Below, piece after piece: positions 58,900 through 64,000 of a DNA stretch of 64,000 nt. This DNA comes from Pleomorphomonas oryzae DSM 16300. GTDB taxonomy: Bacteria; Pseudomonadota; Alphaproteobacteria; Rhizobiales; Pleomorphomonadaceae. A model generated the notes under the pieces. It made no database searches, was not told the origin of the DNA, and saw only the letters and a list, made by a program, of their open reading frames with translations. The stretch is from the NCBI RefSeq assembly GCF_000422965.1, contig NZ_AUHB01000001.1, positions 248,001 through 312,000 on the forward strand, read 5' to 3'. Numbering within the stretch: the stretch's first letter is position 1; the number at the start of each line of letters is the position of its first letter. A program made the translations under genes and the position numbers.

Positions 58900-59783
58900 C
58901 GCTGTTCCCCATGAAGCCTGTGCCACTCGCTAGCCACGCCGCGCAAATACTCGCTGTATTCGCACCGCGGCATGTGCCCGATCAAGGCTTCGAATTCATC
59001 GATCGAGAGAAACCCTCTCACCAAAGCGGCTTCTTCCGGACAGCCGATCTTCACGCCCTGCCGCCTCTCGATGGTGCCGATGTAGGAGGAGGCCTCGTGC
59101 AGCGCGCTGCTGGTGCCGGCATCGAGCCAAGCAAACCCGCGGCTCAGGCGCCAGACCTGCAGCTTATCGCGTTTGAGATACTCCCGATTGACGTCGGTAA
59201 TCTCCAGTTCGCCGCGTGCCGACGGCTTCAGGTCCCTGGCGATTTCAAGAACGCCGTTGTCGTAGACGTATACGCCGGGCACGGCATAGTTGCTCTTGGG
59301 AACCAGGGGCTTTTCCTCGATGGAAATGGCCTTGCCGGTCCGATCGAACTCGACCACGCCATAACGCTCTGGATCCTTGACGTGGTAGGCGAAAACCGTG
59401 GCGCCGCCCATAAAACCCGTCACCGCGCGCCGAAAGTCGTCGCCACCGGAGAATATGTTGTCGCCCAGCATCAGGATTACGTCGTCGGAGCCGACAAAAT
59501 CGGCGGCAATCAGAAAGGCCTGCGCGATCCCCTCAGGCTTCGCCTGCTCGCGATACACGACCGAAACACCCCACTGACTGCCGTCCCGCAGCAGGCTTTG
59601 ATAGCGCGGCAGGTCCTGCGGCGTCGAAATGAGGCATATTTCCCGAATGCCGGACGCGATCAGAACCGTCAGCGGATAGTAGACCATCGGCTTGTCATAG
59701 ACGGCCTGCAGCTGTTTGCTGGACACCTGCGTGAGGGGGTAGAGACGTGAACCGGAACCGCCGGCGAGAAGAATTGCTTTCAT
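58896..59783 (-). CDS. rfbA: Glucose-1-phosphate thymidylyltransferase
   Basis: A 295-residue RmlA. The nucleotidyl-transfer motif AILLAGGSGSRLYPLT, YDKPMVYYPL, PEGIAQAFLIAADF and GDNIFSG are diagnostic. It makes dTDP-glucose. The start at 59783 (MKAILLAGG) is the family one. It is the first gene of the operon, followed by wecE and rfbB. Confidence 0.97.
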   Translation of the reverse strand: MKAILLAGGSGSRLYPLTQVSSKQLQAVYDKPMVYYPLTVLIASGIREICLISTPQDLPRYQSLLRDGSQWGVSVVYREQAKPEGIAQAFLIAADFVGSDDVILMLGDNIFSGGDDFRRAVTGFMGGATVFAYHVKDPERYGVVEFDRTGKAISIEEKPLVPKSNYAVPGVYVYDNGVLEIARDLKPSARGELEITDVNREYLKRDKLQVWRLSRGFAWLDAGTSSALHEASSYIGTIERRQGVKIGCPEEAALVRGFLSIDEFEALIGHMPRCEYSEYLRGVASEWHRLHGEQR

Positions 59784-60339
59784 TTTCGATCCAGATCTAT
59801 TGGCGGCATCTTGGCAAGTCAAACTGCATAGCTCATCCAGGCACGTTGGTGAGGGGGCGACCAAGGTTCGCTAACATTTTTCCGATTACAATTTAACTGA
59901 GCCCCAGATACAAATGGTAGTAGTGCACTGGTGGTCGGTAGGTGCCGGTTTGCGGCGCGGTGGTGAACCTTTGGGCAGGCTACGAAAGTGGATAATTACG
60001 GGCTAATTTTCCAAGGCGAACAGGACGGCGTCACCCTACAGCGAACTCGTAAGTCAAGGCTGGAATTCCAGATCCGCCTGTCTTAGAAGCTGATAGCGCC
60101 TCACCAACGCCGGGACGAACTCAGGAAAATCCTGGGGGCAACACCATCGGAAATTGACGGCAGCGGATGGTCAGTTAAACATTGAAGAGCCGTTGCGCGG
60201 AAATAGCATCGAGCGCCGCACTTGGAAGAGATTGCTGCATGGCTCGAGCCACTCTGCCTTAGTGAGAATGACACTCATACTTTCAATGGATTGGACGATC
60301 TATGAGGCTATCCGTAGCTAACTACCAGAGGTATGTGGC
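59784..60339. other. 556-base gap between the divergent polysaccharide operons
   Basis: No gene was found on either strand. Both polysaccharide operons must start here. A weak promoter-like pair (TTGACG at 60154 and TAAACA 16 bases further) points to the glycosyltransferase. A - strand frame with internal stops between about 60060 and 60180 was considered as a gene relic but not recognised. No repeat or RNA gene was seen. Confidence 0.5.
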
Positions 60340-61275
60340 ATGAAGCTTTCGATCGTCGCAACTCTCTACAAATCGGCTTCCTACATCAACGAGTTTCACG
60401 AGCGTGCGACAGCCGCTGCAAACCGCCTCGTCGGAGACGATTACGAGATCGTCCTCGTCAACGATGGATCGCCAGACGAGAGTTTGGATCTCGCCATCAA
60501 ACTTACGGAGCAGGATTCTCGGGTTGTCGTTGTAGATTTGTCTCGCAATTTTGGGCACCACAAAGCAATGCTCGCAGGTCTCTCCTATGCGCAAGGCGAG
60601 CGTATTTTTTTGATCGATAGTGATTTGGAGGAGGAGCCGGAATGGCTGGCGGATTTTGCCCAGGCTATGACCAAAGAGGCTGCGGACGTCGTTTACGGCG
60701 TGCAGGAGACCCGCAAGGGTAATTGGTTTGAGCGCTGGAGCGGCGAACTCTATTACTCTCTATTCAATTATCTTGCCAATATCGACCATCCGCGTGACAT
60801 CGTCACTGCACGGCTGATGTCGCGACGGTATGTGGACGCACTTCTACAATTCCGCGAGCGAGAAATGGTAATTTCCTGCCTGTGGGTCATCACGGGCTTC
60901 AAACAATGCGCGCGGCCTGTAAAAAAACACGCGCACAGTGCCAGCACTTATAGTCTCACTAAAAAGATAGGGCGAGCCACTGACGCTATCACCTCTTTCA
61001 GCGAAGCGCCACTTAGGCTGATCTTCTATGTCGGGCTGATCATCTTCGCGGTTGCGCTGTTCTACGCAGGCTATCTTATTTTTCAAAAACTGATGCTGGG
61101 TACCCCCTTGGATGGATGGACCTCGGTGATGGTTTCCATCTGGCTGCTCGGTGGCATGGTCATTTCGTTCGTCGGTATTATCGGTATCTATCTCTCCAAG
61201 GTCTTTTCCGAGACCAAGCAGCGACCATCTTTCATCGTGAGGGCAATCCGTGGCCAATCCACCTCTATCCATTGA
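60340..61275 (+). CDS. Polyprenyl-phosphate glycosyltransferase (GtrB/DPM1-like)
   Basis: A 311-residue GT2 protein. KLSIVATLYKSASYINEFHERA and YEIVLVNDGSPDESLD lead into NFGHHKAMLAGLSYAQGERIFLIDSDLEEEPEWL (a DxD-type site, here DSDLEEEP). Two C-terminal membrane helices follow (about residues 225-250 and 265-290). Such proteins put a sugar on undecaprenyl phosphate for later transfer to a surface polysaccharide or protein. It overlaps the next gene by 26 bases. Confidence 0.92.
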   Translation: MKLSIVATLYKSASYINEFHERATAAANRLVGDDYEIVLVNDGSPDESLDLAIKLTEQDSRVVVVDLSRNFGHHKAMLAGLSYAQGERIFLIDSDLEEEPEWLADFAQAMTKEAADVVYGVQETRKGNWFERWSGELYYSLFNYLANIDHPRDIVTARLMSRRYVDALLQFREREMVISCLWVITGFKQCARPVKKHAHSASTYSLTKKIGRATDAITSFSEAPLRLIFYVGLIIFAVALFYAGYLIFQKLMLGTPLDGWTSVMVSIWLLGGMVISFVGIIGIYLSKVFSETKQRPSFIVRAIRGQSTSIH

Positions 61276-61954
61276 TCACAGCTATGAGCAGTTTTACGCT
61301 CAGCGCGCAGGTCTCCGGGTCTATCCAACCGAATTTGTCGTACGGACCTTCCTTGCAAAGTACCCCAAATTGGATTTTCGCAAGCCACAAGCTGGCGAGC
61401 GGGTGCTCGATGTCGCCTTTGGTGATGGCCGTAACACGGTATTTCTATGTGACCAGGGCTACGCGGTGAGCGGCATTGAAATCACTGAAGGCATCGTACA
61501 ACAGACCGCGCAGCGTTTGGCGAGACTCGGCCACCAAGCCGACCTACGGGTCGGACGCAACAGCCGGATGCCATTTGACAGCAACTACTTCGACTACGTT
61601 CTGGCCTGCCACTGCTGCTATTATTGCGATGAAGGGGAGGCTTTCGCCGACAATATGAGGGAGTATGCTAGAGTGATGAAGCCGGGGGCTTGGCTGGTGG
61701 CCTCCGTCGCCAGCAGCGAGTCTTACATCTTCAAGGGCGCAATTCCATTGGAGGATGGCTCGTTACGCATTCAAGCCGACCCTTACGGCAACCGCGACGG
61801 CTATCGACTTCATGCATTCTCTAGTAGTGGACAGATCGAGGCGTATCTTTCGCCTTGGTTCGAGCGTTTTTCATTCGGCTTCGCGGACAACGATTACTTC
61901 GGTGTCACCGAACGCCTGTTCTGGGTTGTTTGTCAAAAGCGACAAGGTATATGA
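61250..61954 (+). CDS. Class I SAM-dependent methyltransferase 1 of the polysaccharide locus
   Basis: A 234-residue methyltransferase with the SAM motif VLDVAFGDGRNTVFL and the later DYVLACHCCYYC. GTG start with GAGGG 7 bases upstream, inside the 3' end of the glycosyltransferase. It ends in an ATGA overlap with the second methyltransferase. It may add methyl groups to a sugar of the polysaccharide; the target is unknown. Confidence 0.88.
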   Translation: MANPPLSIDHSYEQFYAQRAGLRVYPTEFVVRTFLAKYPKLDFRKPQAGERVLDVAFGDGRNTVFLCDQGYAVSGIEITEGIVQQTAQRLARLGHQADLRVGRNSRMPFDSNYFDYVLACHCCYYCDEGEAFADNMREYARVMKPGAWLVASVASSESYIFKGAIPLEDGSLRIQADPYGNRDGYRLHAFSSSGQIEAYLSPWFERFSFGFADNDYFGVTERLFWVVCQKRQGI

Positions 61955-62928
61955 ACAGTTACTCCTCCTACTGCTGCACCGAGATCGATTGTGCTCATGC
62001 CCCTTTGGCTGAGAGACCCGATGGCTTGGTGTGCCCCAACGGACACCTATTTGCATTCGTGCCCGGCACAGACGTTCCTATGTTCGTCTGTGAACCTGAA
62101 GGCGCCAACGAGTATTCTCGAGAGAACGCCGCCGAGGTTCATGACAACGCGCTTCGCTGGGTGTTCAAAACCTTCCAGACCACCGAGGAAGACCTGCGCG
62201 AACGGCTCATCGCTCGCATCGGCCTGAAGAAGGGCCAGCGCGTGCTGATAACAGGTGCGGGCGCGGGCAATGACCTGCCTTACCTTGTGCGTGCGCTCGG
62301 GGGCGAGGGAGACATTTATGCGCAGGACATCGCTAAGGAGATGCTTCTGGCGGGTGTGTCGCGTTACAAGGCTGAGTTGGCAGCCTCGGGCGTAAGTCTC
62401 CACTTTTCGGTGAGCGACGCCACAAATCTTCCCTTCGCAGATGGCTTCTTCGATGCGGCCTACCACTTTGGTGGCATCAACCTCTTTCCTGACATCGCCA
62501 CCGGTATTGCCGAAATGAACCGTGTGGTTAAAGCTGGCGGGAATATCGTTATCGGTGACGAGGGCCTAGCTCCTTGGCTGGTGAAAACCGAGTTGGGCCG
62601 CATGCTGATCAACAACAACGGCCTCTACGCCTGCAGCGCGCCGCTTGAGGCCTTGCCGGCGACGGCGCGGTCCGTGAAGTTGAGTTGGGAACTGAGCAAC
62701 TGCTTCTATGTCATCGAGTTCCAGGCAAGCACCGAACCACTACCAGTCAATATCGACATACCCCATCTGGGCAAGCGTGGCGGCACCATCCGAAGCCGCT
62801 ATTGGGGCCGTTTGGAAGGGGTAGACCCTATTTTGCGCGACCGGATTTACGAGGAAGCAGAGCGACGCGGAATGAGCCGCGTGGCCTTCCTCGAGTCAGC
62901 ACTTCGCGCGTCACTGGGCAAGGACTGA
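61951..62928 (+). CDS. Class I SAM-dependent methyltransferase 2 with an N-terminal Cys-rich module
   Basis: A 325-residue protein. The first 45 residues hold cysteines 8, 9, 14 and 28 and a histidine (CPNGHLF), a pattern like a Trm112-type zinc ribbon. The methyltransferase domain follows, with GQRVLITGAGAGNDLPYL as SAM motif and a UbiE-type middle (LHFSVSDATNLPFADGFFDAAYHFGG). The ATG overlaps the previous stop codon. The C-terminal 70 residues (SRYWGRLEGVDPILRDRIYEEAERRGM) are not recognised. Confidence 0.85.
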   Translation: MNSYSSYCCTEIDCAHAPLAERPDGLVCPNGHLFAFVPGTDVPMFVCEPEGANEYSRENAAEVHDNALRWVFKTFQTTEEDLRERLIARIGLKKGQRVLITGAGAGNDLPYLVRALGGEGDIYAQDIAKEMLLAGVSRYKAELAASGVSLHFSVSDATNLPFADGFFDAAYHFGGINLFPDIATGIAEMNRVVKAGGNIVIGDEGLAPWLVKTELGRMLINNNGLYACSAPLEALPATARSVKLSWELSNCFYVIEFQASTEPLPVNIDIPHLGKRGGTIRSRYWGRLEGVDPILRDRIYEEAERRGMSRVAFLESALRASLGKD

Positions 62929-62935
62929 GTTAGGT

Positions 62936-63895
62936 ATGTCACCGCTGAAATCCTTTATCACCCACAAGCAACCGTTTCCGTGGCGGAAGAAGGGGTTAGT
63001 CTTCGAGCCAGAAAAAGATGGTTTCTCTCACGGATCGCACCCTTGCGCGATCCATATCGAAGGTGATCGTTACGTCGTGGCGTTCACGCGCCGAGACGAT
63101 CGTCAACGATCCCATATCTTTCTCTCAAACGCTCTGGTTTCTAGTGGAAGAATGGAGCTTCTTGGGACGCCTAAGCTCGCCCTGTTGCCGGGTGCCCCTT
63201 GCCACTTTGATTGCGACGGTGTCATTAGCGTCTGCTTTATCAAGCACAGTGGTACCATCTACCTCTATTACGTGGGCTGGCAAAATCTGCCGGAGGGGCT
63301 GTGGATCTGTGATACTGGACGAGCAAAGCTAGATGAGGACGCGCTTACGCTCAAGCGTGAGTTCCAAGGTCCTGTGCTTGGCCGCGACAAGAACAATCCG
63401 TTGTTCGCAGCAGCCACAGCTTTTCATGTTTCGGGCGACTTCTGGCAAACATGGTACAATTCCGGCATTCGTTGGGAGAAGACAGAGCAAGGGTGGAAAC
63501 ATTACTACGGCATCCATTATGCACATTCGCACAATGGCGTGGACTGGACTTGCCATCCTGGCATGTGTCTGCCGTTTTCCGACGAATACGAGTACGCTTT
63601 CGGTCGCCCCAGCGTGATTCATTGCGAAGATACTTATTTCATGTGGTATGCGCACCGCGCAACCAGGACCACCGATACCTATCGCATTGGCTTTGCTTCG
63701 TCCGTTGACGGCCGTCACTGGGAGCGCAACGATCCGCTCGCGGGTATTGACGTCTCTCCCTTCGGCTGGGACAGCGAGATGATTTGCTATCCCTGCGTTT
63801 TCGAGCACCAGGGTCGGATTTATATGCTCTATAATGGCAACGGTTATGGCAAAACTGGCTTTGGACTAGCGGTCCTCGAGGAAGATAGTGAATGA
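62936..63895 (+). CDS. Five-bladed beta-propeller glycoside hydrolase-like protein (GH32/43/68 clan type)
   Basis: A 319-residue protein made of repeated beta blades. Typical strand starts are visible: GSHPCAIHIEGDRYVVAFTRRDDRQRSHIFL, IYLYYVGWQ, FWQTWYNSG, YFMWYAHRA, IGFASSVDGRHWER and IYMLYNGNGYGKTGFGLAVLE. This matches the glycosyl hydrolase-like propellers often found in O-antigen and capsule clusters. It has no signal peptide, so it may act in the cytoplasm. The enzyme activity is not predictable. Confidence 0.8.
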   Translation: MSPLKSFITHKQPFPWRKKGLVFEPEKDGFSHGSHPCAIHIEGDRYVVAFTRRDDRQRSHIFLSNALVSSGRMELLGTPKLALLPGAPCHFDCDGVISVCFIKHSGTIYLYYVGWQNLPEGLWICDTGRAKLDEDALTLKREFQGPVLGRDKNNPLFAAATAFHVSGDFWQTWYNSGIRWEKTEQGWKHYYGIHYAHSHNGVDWTCHPGMCLPFSDEYEYAFGRPSVIHCEDTYFMWYAHRATRTTDTYRIGFASSVDGRHWERNDPLAGIDVSPFGWDSEMICYPCVFEHQGRIYMLYNGNGYGKTGFGLAVLEEDSE

Positions 63896-64000
63896 GTCAG
63901 AAAGTTATTCTCGCAGGCAATGCGATCACCGCAGAGATTATATCCGCCTATCTTCGCCAAGACGCTCGATTCGAGGTGGAGGGCTTCGTCGTTGATGATG
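63892..64000 (+). CDS. N-terminus of a sugar acyltransferase (PglD/NeuD-like), cut by the window end
   Basis: 36 residues are visible. KVILAGNAITAEIISAYLRQDARFEVEGFVVDD has the form of the N-terminal dinucleotide-binding-like part of PglD/NeuD acyltransferases, in which a left-handed helix acetyltransferase domain would follow. The ATG overlaps the stop codon of the propeller gene (ATGA). With so little sequence the family call is tentative. Confidence 0.5.
   Translation, partial: MSQKVILAGNAITAEIISAYLRQDARFEVEGFVVDD

Noticed and set aside
60060-60180. Decayed gene on the - strand between the polysaccharide operons
   Set aside because: The frame has stops at both ends and inside, and no family could be recognised.

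Overview
The window is a GC-rich chromosomal segment of an alphaproteobacterium, most likely of the order Hyphomicrobiales (Rhizobiales). The evidence is: a split F0 ATP synthase operon (atpI-B-E-b'-b) with two different b-type subunits; a CcrM-type GANTC methyltransferase; PopZ; DUF1127; LexA-type GTTC-N7-GTTC boxes; and the mutY / DUF721 / dsbA / smc neighbourhood. The genus cannot be fixed from the sequence. A Pleomorphomonas-like lineage is a weak guess.

Layout. 1-6.2 kb: 3' end of a DnaJ-type chaperone, a DUF1499 protein, a metallo-beta-lactamase hydrolase, an orphan domain resembling an M48 protease N-terminus, an MFS carrier, tlyA and an m5U RNA methyltransferase. 6.2-12.9 kb: ald with its divergent Lrp-type regulator, a chemoreceptor, a GNAT gene with aroC, and rnhB. 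12.9-24.9 kb: the F0 operon with a clear promoter and terminator, smc, dsbA-like, DUF721, mutY, ccrM (upstream region with CtrA-like boxes), DUF1993 and a glycosyltransferase. 25-31 kb: a probably SOS-controlled radical SAM gene, a zincin, a second MBL enzyme, and an NmrA/HxlR/alcohol dehydrogenase module with three inverted repeats. 31-38.5 kb: ssb and uvrA around a LexA box, then folP-folB-folK ending in a divergent MfnB-like protein, and a phosphoesterase. 38.6-47.4 kb: valS, popZ, tolC and pcm, with an apparent insert (DUF1127, LysR, a low-complexity Ser/Thr/Pro protein, UPF0060). 47.6-53.4 kb: a LuxR-type regulator divergent from a polyamine-type ABC importer and an SDR. 53.5-56.5 kb: tRNA-Cys, a GH1 protein lacking the usual acid/base Glu, small genes and tRNA-Asn. 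56.6-64 kb: a surface-polysaccharide locus (rfbA-wecE-rfbB, membrane glycosyltransferase, two methyltransferases, a beta-propeller protein, an acyltransferase cut by the window end).

How the genes work together. Most of the window is core metabolism and cell-cycle machinery. The accessory parts are the redox-type HxlR module, the ABC/SDR/LuxR uptake module, the insert between valS and popZ, and the polysaccharide locus beside tRNA-Asn. No phage, insertion sequence, CRISPR array or toxin-antitoxin pair was recognised. The observations most worth a second look are the GH1 protein with Met in place of the acid/base Glu, the MfnB-like protein without its catalytic lysines in the folate operon, the LexA box over a probably leaderless radical SAM transcript, the ccrM leader, the GANTC cluster before folP, two unlisted small ORFs, and the polysaccharide locus.
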